Shown here in pieces: positions 18,814-29,285 of a stretch of 64,000 bases of DNA. Location of the stretch: positions 1-64,000 of the forward strand of contig NZ_PQWB01000029.1 in the NCBI RefSeq assembly GCF_002924365.1. Direction: 5' to 3'. The stretch is from Chromobacterium alticapitis. GTDB taxonomy: Bacteria > Pseudomonadota > Gammaproteobacteria > Burkholderiales > Chromobacteriaceae. The notes beneath the pieces were generated by a model. That model saw only the letters and a program-made list of their open reading frames with translations, was not told the DNA's origin and ran no database searches. How positions within the stretch are numbered: position 1 is the first letter of the stretch; every line of letters starts with the position of its first letter. Made by a program: the position numbers and the translations under genes.

Positions 18814-20064
18814 ATGAAGTTGAAACCATTCACTACCGGCTGGCCGCTCTGGCTGGCCCTGCTGGCGCTGGCCGGCTGCGGCACCGCCCCCCCGCGCGCG
18901 CCCGTCATCCCATCGCCCTCGACCGCCGCCAGCGACAGCCCAGCCTCTTTGCCTGACTGGAACCGGCAATCTCTGGGCGATACCCTGCAAGGCCTGCGCC
19001 AAAGCTGCCGCGCGCTGCAGAAAAAACCGGCCTGGAGCGGCGTCTGCCTTGAGGCCGCCGCCCTGCCCTCCAGCGACGCCGACGCCGCGCGCCGCTTCTT
19101 CGAAAACCGCTTCACCGCCTGGAAGCTGCAGGACGGCGGACGCGACAACGGCCTGGTCACCGGTTATTACGAGCCGCTGCTGAACGGCAGCCGCTTCCGC
19201 TCCGAACGCACGCCGTGGCCGGTTTACGGCGCGCCGCGCGATCTGGTCAGCGTGGACGTGCCGATGAGCCAGCGCAGCCGCGGCGCGCTGCGCGCCAAGC
19301 AAGCCGGGCCCAATCGGCTGGTCTTGGCCGCCAATGGCAATATCGAGATCAACCCGGCCGACTTCGCCGTCGACCCGCGCGGCATCCGGCTGAAAGGCCG
19401 GCTGTCCGGTTCGCGGCTGCTGCCCTATTTCACCCGCGACCAGATCAATCAGGGCAGCATAGCCGGCAGCGCGCCGGTGCTCGCCTGGGTGGAGGACCCG
19501 GTGGAGCTGTTCTTCCTGCAAGTGCAGGGCTCCGGCCGCATCCAGCTGGATGACGGCAGCTTCCTGCACGTCGGCTTCGCCGATCAAAACGGCTATGCCT
19601 ACCAATCCATAGGTAAATGGCTGGTGGACAAGGGCGAGATGACATTGGGCGACGCCTCCATGCAGGGCATCAAGGACTGGATCGCGCGCAATCCGCAGCG
19701 CCGCGACGAGTTGTTCGCCGTCAACCCCAGCTACATTTTCTTCAAGCAGCTGCCCGGCGACGACGGCGGGCCGATAGGCGCGCTGGGCGTGCCGCTGAGC
19801 GGCGGCTACAGCATAGCCGTGGATCCACGCTACATCCCGCTGGGCGCGCCGGTTTACCTGTCCACCACCTGGCCGCACTCGACCGAGCCCTTGGTGCGCC
19901 TGGTCAACGCCCAGGACACCGGCAGCGCCATCAAGGGCGCGCTGCGCGCCGACCTGTTCTGGGGCTACGGCACCGAGGCCGGCATGTACGCCGGCCGCAT
20001 GAAGCAGCAAGGCAGCATGTGGCTGTTGCTGCCCAAAGGCCTGACGCCGGCCGCGGCATTGTGA
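18814..20064 (+). CDS. mltA: Membrane-bound lytic murein transglycosylase A
   Basis: A 416-residue lipoprotein. The lipobox LALAGC follows a hydrophobic core, so the mature protein begins at the lipidated Cys and sits in the outer membrane. The MltA domain includes GLVTGYYEPLLNGS, and the C-terminal 3D domain contains LVNAQDTGSAIKGALRADLFWGYG, with the catalytic Asp of the family expected in this block. It cleaves peptidoglycan glycan strands with 1,6-anhydro product formation. The start was placed at MKLKPFTTG, just before the signal sequence. Confidence 0.93.
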   Translation: MKLKPFTTGWPLWLALLALAGCGTAPPRAPVIPSPSTAASDSPASLPDWNRQSLGDTLQGLRQSCRALQKKPAWSGVCLEAAALPSSDADAARRFFENRFTAWKLQDGGRDNGLVTGYYEPLLNGSRFRSERTPWPVYGAPRDLVSVDVPMSQRSRGALRAKQAGPNRLVLAANGNIEINPADFAVDPRGIRLKGRLSGSRLLPYFTRDQINQGSIAGSAPVLAWVEDPVELFFLQVQGSGRIQLDDGSFLHVGFADQNGYAYQSIGKWLVDKGEMTLGDASMQGIKDWIARNPQRRDELFAVNPSYIFFKQLPGDDGGPIGALGVPLSGGYSIAVDPRYIPLGAPVYLSTTWPHSTEPLVRLVNAQDTGSAIKGALRADLFWGYGTEAGMYAGRMKQQGSMWLLLPKGLTPAAAL

Positions 20065-20088
20065 CAAACGGGGCTGCGGCCCCGTTTG
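20065..20088. terminator. Hairpin between mltA and the DUF3667 gene
   Basis: CAAACGGGGC (20065-20074) pairs perfectly with GCCCCGTTTG (20079-20088) with a TGCG loop, directly after the mltA stop. It has only a short T-run. Confidence 0.6.
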
Positions 20089-20096
20089 CGCTGCGC

Positions 20097-20999
20097 CTAT
20101 AAGGACACCAGCAGCAACACCACCATGCCCAGGCAAACCAGCAAGGTGTAGACGCCCAACAAACCCAAGGTTCGCAACGCGGCCGACCATCCGCCGCCGC
20201 CGTACACCCTGCGCTGCGCCAGCCATAGATAAACAGGCGTGCCGGCGAAGAACAGCCAGGCGGAAACCTTGGGCAAGGCGAAGCCCAGGCACAGCGCCAG
20301 GAACAGCCAGGCGTGGAAGTGCAGCGTGAACACCAGATGGACGCCATACACCCGATGGCGGCCGATATAGGCGAGCAACAATAGCAGCGCGAACAGCGGC
20401 ATCAGGCCGAACAGCACATAGGGCGCGCGGCCGCGCATGGTGTGCAGCAGTTCCTCCGCCACCTCGCCCGGATCATGTTGAAACCGGTTCACCGTGCGCT
20501 GCACATGCTGCAGCCATGGTTTCAGCAAAGGCTCAAGCTGGCCGGACGCGCCGGCCAGCTCCACCACCCCGCTATGGGAGCGGATATCGATCAGCTTGCT
20601 CTCCACCGCGCCTTTCTCCTGCGTCGACGCGGCATTCAGCTGAATATCCAGCGCATGCGTCTGCCCGCCATCATCGAGTCTGGGGCCGGCCAGGCCCAGC
20701 AACACGAAGAAGATGAAGCTGATGCTCAGATACAGCTGGAACGGCTTGACGTAACGCTGGCGCCGCCCGCGCAGATACTCCGCGGTCAGATGGCCCGGCC
20801 GCGCCACCAGCAGCCACAGGCTGCGCGTCAACGCGCCCTCCAGGCTGACATAGTGGTGCAGATATTCATGGATGAACTCCCACAGCGAGGGAATTTCGAT
20901 ATGCGTTTTCTGGCCGCAATCCGGGCAAAAACGGCCGCCGACGGCATGGCCGCAATTGGCGCATTGCTCGGGCGATGGTGAAGGGCGATGTCGGCTCAT
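20097..20999 (-). CDS. DUF3667-type zinc-ribbon membrane protein
   Basis: 300 residues. An N-terminal zinc ribbon has two CxxC pairs (CANC and CPDC, residues 13-33). It is followed by an amphipathic region with WEFIHEYLHHYVSLEGALTRSLWLLVARPGHL, a first membrane segment near residue 93, a soluble loop, and four to five further hydrophobic segments at the C-terminus. The arrangement matches DUF3667 proteins, whose function is unknown. No operon partner is evident. Confidence 0.75.
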   Translation of the reverse strand: MSRHRPSPSPEQCANCGHAVGGRFCPDCGQKTHIEIPSLWEFIHEYLHHYVSLEGALTRSLWLLVARPGHLTAEYLRGRRQRYVKPFQLYLSISFIFFVLLGLAGPRLDDGGQTHALDIQLNAASTQEKGAVESKLIDIRSHSGVVELAGASGQLEPLLKPWLQHVQRTVNRFQHDPGEVAEELLHTMRGRAPYVLFGLMPLFALLLLLAYIGRHRVYGVHLVFTLHFHAWLFLALCLGFALPKVSAWLFFAGTPVYLWLAQRRVYGGGGWSAALRTLGLLGVYTLLVCLGMVVLLLVSL

Positions 21000-21098
21000 C
21001 TGCGCGCGGAAAAAAGTAAAACCCGATCTTAGCCACGCGCGCGGATAATGCCAATTACATTTTCAATCAGAACCAATCCGCGCGCGACAGCCGCCGCC

Positions 21099-21446
21099 TC
21101 ACGCGAAGGAAGCATCCGCATCCGGCGCCAGCCTGCCGAGCTTAGCCAACCGCGCCGCAATCGCGCCGCGGCTGCGCGCGTGATCCGCGGCGATCTGCTT
21201 CAGCTCCGCGCCGGCATCGTAGGCCTGCAACAGCCGCGCCTCCTCGTCTTCGGTCCATTCCCGTCCTGCGTTGCCCGGCGCGCCGCGCTGCGGCTTGAAG
21301 GCATGCAAGGCGCGCTCCGCCAGGAACAGCGCGCGGATCACGTCAGGCTGATTGAAAACATCATTGGCTGGCAGCGGCTCGCCGCTAGACGGGTCTACCC
21401 CGTTGGCGAGCGCAGACAGGATATGGCTGGCTTCGGCTGGCGACAT
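21099..21446 (-). CDS. Conserved small protein with helix-turn-helix-like C-terminus
   Basis: 115 residues, starting at MSPAEASH with GGAG nine bases upstream. The C-terminal half, GREWTEDEEARLLQAYDAGAELKQIAADHARSRGAIAARLAKLG, has the look of a Myb/SANT or sigma-region-4-like three-helix bundle, suggesting DNA binding. The N-terminal half mentions no known motif. I do not recognise a named family. It is monocistronic. Confidence 0.6.
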   Translation of the reverse strand: MSPAEASHILSALANGVDPSSGEPLPANDVFNQPDVIRALFLAERALHAFKPQRGAPGNAGREWTEDEEARLLQAYDAGAELKQIAADHARSRGAIAARLAKLGRLAPDADASFA

Positions 21447-21535
21447 GGCGCGATCTCCTTTATTTGTTCCGCGCCCCTTGCGCGGCAAGGCACAGCCTAA
21501 CAGCGCCGCGCGGCGCGCCGCAGCCGCCTGTCCTC

Positions 21536-22297
21536 TCAGCCACCGGAGCAGACCGCCGCCACCGCCTGCAAGGAATGCCCCGCCTCATCCTCCAGCCAGG
21601 CCGCCACGCCGCTGGATGCCTCGCGCTGGCCAGGCGCGAAGGCCAGATGCCGGCGCAGCGTCGACTTGCCCGCCAGCAACGGCAGCGGGCCGACGAGCAT
21701 CCTCACCACCGCGTCGTGCCGCAACAGCCGCCCGGCGTTCTCGCCGGCGGCCACCCGGCTTTGCAGCCCATTCTCGTACAAAGCCAGCATCAGCCGCGCG
21801 GAAGCCGGCGCGCCCGCGGCCTGCGCCGAAACGTCCACGCCATCGCCGGATGCGGCCAGCGTCAACGTCAAAGACGGCGCGGCGGCGCCGGCCGACAAGG
21901 CGGCCCGCAAGCCCTCATAGCCGGCGGCGGACCAATCCTGTCCGTTCAAACGCAGCTGCGGGGTATAGACCAGCCCCCGCCCATCCCGCGCCGCCGCCTC
22001 GCGCTGGCGGCGCGAGTAGTCCGCGCTGGCGAAGCGGTCGCGCCAACCCAAACCATCCCAGTAATCGACATGAAAAGCCAGCGGCACCGCCTGCCTCCGG
22101 CCAATGCCCGCCGCGGCGAGCCCCGACAGCCAGGCATCGGCCGGCGGGCAACTGCTGCAGCCTTCGGAAGTGTACAGCTCCAGCAGGGCAACTCGCCGCG
22201 CGCCGCTCTCCGCCTGGACGGAGCAGGCCGCCGCCGCGGTTTGGCAAACGGCCCACCCCAGGCAGGCCAAAACGAAACGCATCCACATGATCCGCAC
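21536..22297 (-). CDS. Secreted DUF1223 thioredoxin-fold protein
   Basis: 253 residues with a signal peptide (MRIMWMRFVLACLGWAVCQTAAA). VALLELYTSEGCSSCPPADAWL is the DUF1223 hallmark and contains a CSSC redox-like motif on a thioredoxin-like fold. FHVDYWDGLGWRDRFA follows. DUF1223 proteins occur widely in proteobacteria and their reaction is not established; disulfide chemistry in the periplasm is inferred from the motif. Confidence 0.8.
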   Translation of the reverse strand: MRIMWMRFVLACLGWAVCQTAAAACSVQAESGARRVALLELYTSEGCSSCPPADAWLSGLAAAGIGRRQAVPLAFHVDYWDGLGWRDRFASADYSRRQREAAARDGRGLVYTPQLRLNGQDWSAAGYEGLRAALSAGAAAPSLTLTLAASGDGVDVSAQAAGAPASARLMLALYENGLQSRVAAGENAGRLLRHDAVVRMLVGPLPLLAGKSTLRRHLAFAPGQREASSGVAAWLEDEAGHSLQAVAAVCSGG

Positions 22298-22351
22298 TCC
22301 CCTCTTCGGCGATAGACATGAGTCGAACCGCGGCGCGCAATCTGACAGCCC

Positions 22352-23242
22352 CTAAACGCGCGCCTCCCACGCTTCGGCCAGAAACGACCAGAGCGCGGAC
22401 GCCACTGGGCCGGCGGGGCGACCGCGCAGCCGGGCAGCGACGATGTCGAGCGCGCTGCGCCGGAAATGCCTCCCCTCCAGCGACAGCAGCGCGCCGCTGC
22501 GCAACTCGTCCGCCACCAGATGCAGGGGCATATGCCCCCAGCCCATTCCGCGCACGATCAAATCTTTCTTGGTGTATTGATCCGCCACCGTCCAGCTCGG
22601 CGCTTCCTTCACCACAAAATAATCGCGCCCCGGCGTCTGCGCGGAGTCCCGTATCACTACCTGAACATGCCCCGCCATCTGCTCTGGCCCCAGATCGCGG
22701 CGGAAGGGAACATCCAGAAAACCCGGCGCCGCCACCGGCACCAGTTCCACCCGGCAGACATCCGCCCATTCAAAGCGGGCATCGGACTTGTCCACATGAT
22801 GCAGGATCAGATCCGCCTCTTCGGCCAGCAGCCTCTCCCACGGGCCGCCTATCGCTTCAAAGTGCAAGTGCAGGCGGGTGCTCGGCCAACTCCGGAAAAA
22901 ACGCTGCAGCAGGCCCAGCGCCTCGGCGTTGGGCGTCAGATCGCCCACCACCACGCGCAGATCGGTCTCCTCTCCGCGCTGCAGCTGCCCACACACCGCT
23001 CCCAGGCTGGCAGCCTGGCCCAACAAGGTTTTGGCCTGGCGATGAAACGCCTCGCCTTGCGGCGTCAGCCGGACGCGATAGGAGGAACGGTCCAGCAGGT
23101 TCAAACCTAGCCGCGCCTCGAGATTCTTGACCGCGGCGTGAATGGCGGGATGGCTGCGGTGCAGTTTCAGCGCCGCCGCCTGGAAACTGCCCTCGCTCAA
23201 TACGGCATCCAGGCAGGCCAATTCGTGTAGTGTGAAATCCAT
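22352..23242 (-). CDS. LysR-family transcriptional regulator
   Basis: 296 residues. The N-terminal helix-turn-helix (LHELACLDAVLSEGSFQAAALKLHRSHPAIHAAVKNLEARLG) precedes a periplasmic-binding-like effector domain. It is divergent from a quinone oxidoreductase-like gene with 100 bases between the starts, so it probably controls that gene. The effector is unknown. Confidence 0.85.
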   Translation of the reverse strand: MDFTLHELACLDAVLSEGSFQAAALKLHRSHPAIHAAVKNLEARLGLNLLDRSSYRVRLTPQGEAFHRQAKTLLGQAASLGAVCGQLQRGEETDLRVVVGDLTPNAEALGLLQRFFRSWPSTRLHLHFEAIGGPWERLLAEEADLILHHVDKSDARFEWADVCRVELVPVAAPGFLDVPFRRDLGPEQMAGHVQVVIRDSAQTPGRDYFVVKEAPSWTVADQYTKKDLIVRGMGWGHMPLHLVADELRSGALLSLEGRHFRRSALDIVAARLRGRPAGPVASALWSFLAEAWEARV

Positions 23243-23262
23243 TGTTATTTAATCTTACAATC

Positions 23263-23272
23263 ATTGGCCAAT
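23263..23272. promoter_or_regulatory. Palindrome between the LysR gene and the oxidoreductase
   Basis: ATTGGCCAAT is a perfect 10-bp palindrome in the 100-base divergent intergenic region, which is AT-rich compared with its surroundings. It could be part of the LysR site. Confidence 0.3.
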
Positions 23273-23342
23273 CTTTTGAATTTTTCCTAAAACCATCTCT
23301 CGCTAGACTGCCGCTGTCATTCACGAAACAGGAGTTTCTTCC

Positions 23343-24326
23343 ATGCGCGCAATCGTCAGACAACAATATGGCGGTCCGGAACAACTGCGGATCCAGGACA
23401 TTCCGACGCCCACGGCCGGCGCCAATGAAGTGCTGATCCGCGTCCGCGCTTTCGGCCTGAATCGGGCCGAGCAATATTTCCGCCAGGGCCTGTGGGGAGA
23501 AGTGGCGGCGGTATCCGGCATCGAATGCGCGGGCGAAGTGGCGCATGACCCCTGCGGCATCCTGCCCGCCGGCCAAACCGTGCTCGCGCTGATGGGCGGC
23601 ATGGGCCGCAGCCGCAACGGCAGTTACGCGGAGTTCGTCAGCGTGCCGGCCGCCAATGTGGCTCCAGTCCGCACTACGCTGGACTGGAGCGAACTGGCCG
23701 CCTTGCCTGAGTCCTACGCCACGGCCTGGACCTGTCTGCACGGCAATTTGGCGCTGCAACCCGGCGACACGCTGCTGATCCGCGGCGCGCTGTCCGCCCT
23801 GGGTCAAGCCGCGATGGCGCTGGCCAGACAGCATGGCGCGCGCGTCATCGCCACCGTCAGCCGCGCGTCCCGGCTGCAGGCGGCGCGCGAGCTGGGCGCG
23901 GACATCGCGCGCGTAGAGTCTGCCGAACTTGGCGCGGAATTGGCGGAAATCGCCGGTGACGGCATAGCTAAAGTGCTGGATCTGGTCGGCACCTCGACCC
24001 TGCTCGATTCGCTGCGGCTGGCCAAACGCGATGGCCGCGTCTGCGTGGCCGGCTTCCTGGGCGGACACGAGCCGCTGGCTGGCTTCGACCCCATGGCCCA
24101 CCTGCCGAGCGGGAGGCAATTGAGCTTCTTCGCCAGCGCCCTGGTCTTCGGCAGCCGCGACTACCCTCTTTCGGATATCCCGTTTCAAAGCATCGTGGAG
24201 TGGGCGGAAAGCGGCGCGATCCCGGCCAAGCCGGCGCGAATATTCGCCTTTGAGCAAATTCAGGAGGCGCATGGATTGCTGGACGCGCAAACGGCGGGCG
24301 GGAAAATCGTGGTGACGCTGGAATGA
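23343..24326 (+). CDS. Zinc-independent quinone oxidoreductase-like MDR dehydrogenase
   Basis: A 327-residue medium-chain dehydrogenase/reductase. The N-terminal GroES-like fold (MRAIVRQQYGGPEQLRIQDIPTP) is followed by a Rossmann domain with LIRGALSALGQAAMALARQHGARVIATVSR. This replaces the usual AxGGVG motif with an AxSALG variant. The catalytic zinc ligands of alcohol dehydrogenases are absent, which points to an NADPH:quinone oxidoreductase type. Divergent LysR control is likely. A perfect terminator follows. Confidence 0.85.
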   Translation: MRAIVRQQYGGPEQLRIQDIPTPTAGANEVLIRVRAFGLNRAEQYFRQGLWGEVAAVSGIECAGEVAHDPCGILPAGQTVLALMGGMGRSRNGSYAEFVSVPAANVAPVRTTLDWSELAALPESYATAWTCLHGNLALQPGDTLLIRGALSALGQAAMALARQHGARVIATVSRASRLQAARELGADIARVESAELGAELAEIAGDGIAKVLDLVGTSTLLDSLRLAKRDGRVCVAGFLGGHEPLAGFDPMAHLPSGRQLSFFASALVFGSRDYPLSDIPFQSIVEWAESGAIPAKPARIFAFEQIQEAHGLLDAQTAGGKIVVTLE

Positions 24327-24327
24327 T

Positions 24328-24355
24328 AAAAGGCCGCGCTTACGCGCGGCCTTTT
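24328..24355. terminator. Bidirectional terminator between the oxidoreductase and the tRNA
   Basis: AAAAGGCCGCGC (24328-24339) and GCGCGGCCTTTT (24344-24355) form a perfect 12-bp stem with a TTAC loop. It serves the plus-strand oxidoreductase and the minus-strand tRNA. Confidence 0.85.
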
Positions 24356-24361
24356 GAATCT

Positions 24362-24440
<79 letters not shown>

Positions 24441-24454
24441 TGGAAGAGTTGGCC

Positions 24455-24483
24455 ATTATAGCGAGGAAAATAAAAATCCCCAA
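24455..24483 (-). promoter_or_regulatory. tRNA promoter overlapping the rpoD terminator
   Basis: On the minus strand a perfect TATAAT (24460-24455) lies 15 bases before the tRNA. Seventeen bases upstream is TTGGGG (24483-24478), which is also part of the distal arm of the rpoD terminator stem. Confidence 0.55.
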
Positions 24484-24510
24484 GCCCTTTATTCAAGGCA
24501 CTTGGGGATT
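24466..24510 (-). terminator. Terminator of rpoD
   Basis: AATCCCCAAG (24475-24484) and CTTGGGGATT (24501-24510) form a perfect 10-bp stem with a 16-base loop. TTTTATTTTCC follows on the minus strand. Confidence 0.8.
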
Positions 24511-24532
24511 CGCTACATTTCAATCCAGCCGC

Positions 24533-26461
<1,929 letters not shown>

Positions 26462-26535
26462 TTCGCTTCCTGCTTGAAAAAAAGCCGAAAAAAACAGTTG
26501 ATTATAACACAACTACCTGAACTTTTCCGCCGAAA

Positions 26536-28329
26536 CTATCCGTTCGGCGGCGAGAACATTTCCCGCAACAGCTGTCCCATCAAGACCTTCTCCTCTGGCG
26601 TCAAACCTTCGTGCCGGTCCTTCTGTTTTAGCCGTTCCAGCTGCGCCTCATGCAGCATTTTCAATAGCCTGGCGTTGCCGTCCTGGAATAGCTGCCTGTC
26701 GTCGTCGCCCGGATCCGCGAACTCGTCCGGATCCTGCATCGCCTGCTGCAGCACGCTGTCTATCAGGCCTTCGTGCGGCGTGCCGCGCAGGCCCTCTATC
26801 AGCTGCGCCGTGTTCGGCGCGTCGCCGTGCTCCAGCACCCGCTCAGCCAACATGGCGAAGCAGGCCAGCTCGTCCGACAGCGCCAGGCTATCCGGCAGTT
26901 TGACGTCGCCCGCCCATTGCGGATTCATCAGCAGCCACTTGATCAGCTTCTTCACCATGGTGGTGTTCAGCGGACGCTGCGACTCCGCCGGCAGCTTGTA
27001 ATCGCGCCGACCGCCGCCGCGCTCGCGCCGCGGCTTGGGCTTGCCGCCGGTCAGCATGTCCAGCTCGTCCACATCCACGCCGGCCATCTCGGCCAGACGC
27101 TTGCGTATCATGTAGCCAAAGGCCGGCGCGACGATCTGCGCCAGCAGCGGCGTCGCCTGCCGTATCAGCTCGGCCTGCCCTTCCGGCGTGGACAGGTTCA
27201 CCTCGCGGCACAGCTCGCGCGTGAAATACACCGACAGCGGCAAGCTGTGCTGGACCAGCAGCTCCTCGAACGCCTCCGCGCCGAACTCACGCACATAGCT
27301 GTCCGGATCGTGCTCGGTCGGCAGAAACAGGAAGTTCAGCGCCTTGCCGTCCACCAGCTGCGACAGGCTGTTCTCCAACGCGCGCCAGGCGGCTTTCTGC
27401 CCGGCAGCGTCGCCGTCGAAGCAGAAGTAGATCTGGTCGGCATGCTTGAGCAGCTTGCGCACATGTTCGCCCGTGGTGGCCGTGCCCAGCGTGGCCACGG
27501 CGTAGCTTATGCCGTATTGCGCCAGCGCCACCACGTCCATATAACCTTCGACCACCAGCACCCGGTTTTTATCCCGTATCGCCTGCCGCGCCTCGTACAG
27601 GCCGTACAGCTCTCGGCCCTTTTCGAACAGCGGGGTTTCCGGCGAATTCAGGTACTTCGGCTCGCCCTTGCCCAGCACCCGCCCGCCGAAGCCGACGATG
27701 GCGCCGCGCTGATTGCGGATGGGGAACATCAGTCGGTCGCGGAAGCGGTCATAACGACGGCCGCTGTCCTCGCCCACGATGACCAGGCCGGCTTCCACCA
27801 GCTTGTCGTCCTGATAGTTCTGGACCGCGGCTTCCAGGTTCTGCCAGCCGTCCGGCGCGTAGCCGAGGCCGAAGCGGGCCGCCACTTCGCCGGACAGACC
27901 GCGTCCCTTGCAATAGGCCACGGCATTGGCCGCGCCCTTCAGCTCGCGGCGGTAGAAGTCGCTGGCCTGCTGCATCAGCTGCTCCAGCGACACCTGCTTC
28001 TCGCGCGCCTTGCGGCTGGCTTCCGGATTGGCGCTGCGCTCGTTCGGCACTTGCATGCCTATGCCCTCGGCCAGCATCTTGACGGCATCGACGAAGCCGA
28101 TGCCTTGGTACTCCATCACGAAACCGATGGCCGAGCCGTGCGCGCCGCAGCCGAAACAGTGGTAAAACTGCTTGCTGGGACTTACCGTAAATGAGGGCGA
28201 CTTTTCCTTGTGAAAGGGGCAGCAGGCCATATAGTTCTGGCCGCCCTTTTTCAAGGGGACGTAACGATCCACCACGTCGACGATGTCGACGCGGGACAGC
28301 AATTGGTCTATGAAATCCTGCGGAATCAA
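26536..28329 (-). CDS. dnaG: DNA primase
   Basis: A 597-residue DnaG. The N-terminal zinc-binding domain carries CCPFHKEKSPSF and HCFGCGAHG (residues about 36-64). The catalytic core has RDRLMFPIRN, and the Toprim motifs VVEGYMDV and CFDGDAAGQKAA. The C-terminal helicase-binding domain is linked by a basic KPKPRRERGGGRR stretch. It synthesises RNA primers at the replication fork. It lies 22 bases after yqeY and 74 bases before rpoD. Confidence 0.97.
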   Translation of the reverse strand: MIPQDFIDQLLSRVDIVDVVDRYVPLKKGGQNYMACCPFHKEKSPSFTVSPSKQFYHCFGCGAHGSAIGFVMEYQGIGFVDAVKMLAEGIGMQVPNERSANPEASRKAREKQVSLEQLMQQASDFYRRELKGAANAVAYCKGRGLSGEVAARFGLGYAPDGWQNLEAAVQNYQDDKLVEAGLVIVGEDSGRRYDRFRDRLMFPIRNQRGAIVGFGGRVLGKGEPKYLNSPETPLFEKGRELYGLYEARQAIRDKNRVLVVEGYMDVVALAQYGISYAVATLGTATTGEHVRKLLKHADQIYFCFDGDAAGQKAAWRALENSLSQLVDGKALNFLFLPTEHDPDSYVREFGAEAFEELLVQHSLPLSVYFTRELCREVNLSTPEGQAELIRQATPLLAQIVAPAFGYMIRKRLAEMAGVDVDELDMLTGGKPKPRRERGGGRRDYKLPAESQRPLNTTMVKKLIKWLLMNPQWAGDVKLPDSLALSDELACFAMLAERVLEHGDAPNTAQLIEGLRGTPHEGLIDSVLQQAMQDPDEFADPGDDDRQLFQDGNARLLKMLHEAQLERLKQKDRHEGLTPEEKVLMGQLLREMFSPPNG

Positions 28330-28351
28330 GCGCTGTTGCCTGCGGAACCGA

Positions 28352-28798
28352 TCAGACGGTCAGCTTGGCCTTGATCAGGGCGGACACCTGCGCCATGTCG
28401 GCGCGGCCGGCCAGCTGCGGGCGCAGCGCGCCCATCACCTTGCCCATGTCCTGCATGCCGGCGGCGCCGGTATCGGCCACGGCCTGGACGATAAGCACCT
28501 CGATCTCGGCCGGCGATAGCTGCTGCGGCATGTAGGCCATCAGCACGTCCACCTCAGCCTGCTCCTTGTCCGCCAGGTCCTGGCGCTGCGCGGCCTGGTA
28601 CTGGGCGATGGAGTCGCGACGCTGCTTGATCATCTTGTCGACGACAGCGGCAATGCCGGCATCATCCAGCTCCACGCGCTCGTCCACCTCTTTTTGCTTG
28701 ACGGCGGCCAGCAGCAGGCGGATTGCGGCCAGCTTCACGGCTTCCTTGGCTTTCATGGCGGACTTCATGTCGTCGGTGATGCGAACTTTGAGGCTCAT
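28352..28798 (-). CDS. yqeY: GatB/YqeY domain protein
   Basis: A 148-residue YqeY, homologous to the tail domain of the GatB amidotransferase subunit. It begins MSLKVRITDDMKSAMKAKEAVKLAAIRLLLAAVKQKEVDER and includes YMPQQLSPAEIEVLI and MGKVMGALRPQLAGRADMAQVS. It may bind tRNA or affect tRNA amidation, but the role is not established. It occupies the usual position between rpsU and dnaG. Confidence 0.93.
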   Translation of the reverse strand: MSLKVRITDDMKSAMKAKEAVKLAAIRLLLAAVKQKEVDERVELDDAGIAAVVDKMIKQRRDSIAQYQAAQRQDLADKEQAEVDVLMAYMPQQLSPAEIEVLIVQAVADTGAAGMQDMGKVMGALRPQLAGRADMAQVSALIKAKLTV

Positions 28799-28858
28799 GT
28801 CGTGCTCACTTGAAATTGCGCGCTGCGATCGGCAGCATGGAAATGCGGGAGTACAAAT

Positions 28859-28885
28859 GGCAAAACCGCAGGCATGGCCTGCGGT
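28859..28885 (-). terminator. Attenuating hairpin between rpsU and yqeY
   Basis: ACCGCAGGC (28865-28873) and GCCTGCGGT (28877-28885) form a perfect 9-bp stem with a three-base loop, followed on the minus strand by TTTTG. It would lower expression of the downstream genes relative to rpsU. Confidence 0.65.
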
Positions 28886-28908
28886 CCTGCGTGGTGCCTG
28901 AAAAACTC

Positions 28909-29121
28909 TTAGTAGAGTTTCGGCGGCAGCATCTGGCTGCGGATGCGCTTGTAATGGCGCTTAACGGCGGCAGCGTGCTTGCGCTTGCGCTCGGTGGTCG
29001 GCTTTTCGTAGAACTCGCGGGCGCGCAGTTCGGTCAGCAGACCAGTTTTTTCCACAGCGCGCTTGAAGCGACGCAGAGCTACTTCGAACGGTTCGTTCTC
29101 TTTAACGCGAATATTCGGCAT
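28909..29121 (-). CDS. rpsU: 30S ribosomal protein S21
   Basis: A 70-residue basic protein beginning [29 protein letters not shown], diagnostic of S21, needed for initiation on natural mRNAs. It heads the rpsU-yqeY-dnaG-rpoD operon and has a recognisable sigma-70 promoter upstream. A hairpin directly after it suggests that most transcripts stop there. Confidence 0.97.
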   Translation of the reverse strand: MPNIRVKENEPFEVALRRFKRAVEKTGLLTELRAREFYEKPTTERKRKHAAAVKRHYKRIRSQMLPPKLY

Positions 29122-29182
29122 TTACTTAAGGGTCCTTGATTTCTTTAAGGGCACAGCCAATGGCTCTGCCTGTAAAAACAGC

Positions 29183-29210
29183 ATTTTAGCAATGTTGCTG
29201 CGATTGTTAA
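29183..29210 (-). promoter_or_regulatory. Promoter of the rpsU operon
   Basis: On the minus strand TTAACA (29210-29205) and TAAAAT (29188-29183) are separated by 16 bases, and lie 62 bases before rpsU. Confidence 0.5.
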
Positions 29211-29285
29211 AGTCTAAAAAGCTTCGTCAGGCCTGGATGTGGCGTTTTGCGCTGCGGGGCAGCGGGCGCTCGGGCCGAAAAAACG

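Noticed and set aside
26773-28194. A 473-codon open frame opposite dnaG
   Set aside because: Antisense to intact DnaG, with shadow composition.
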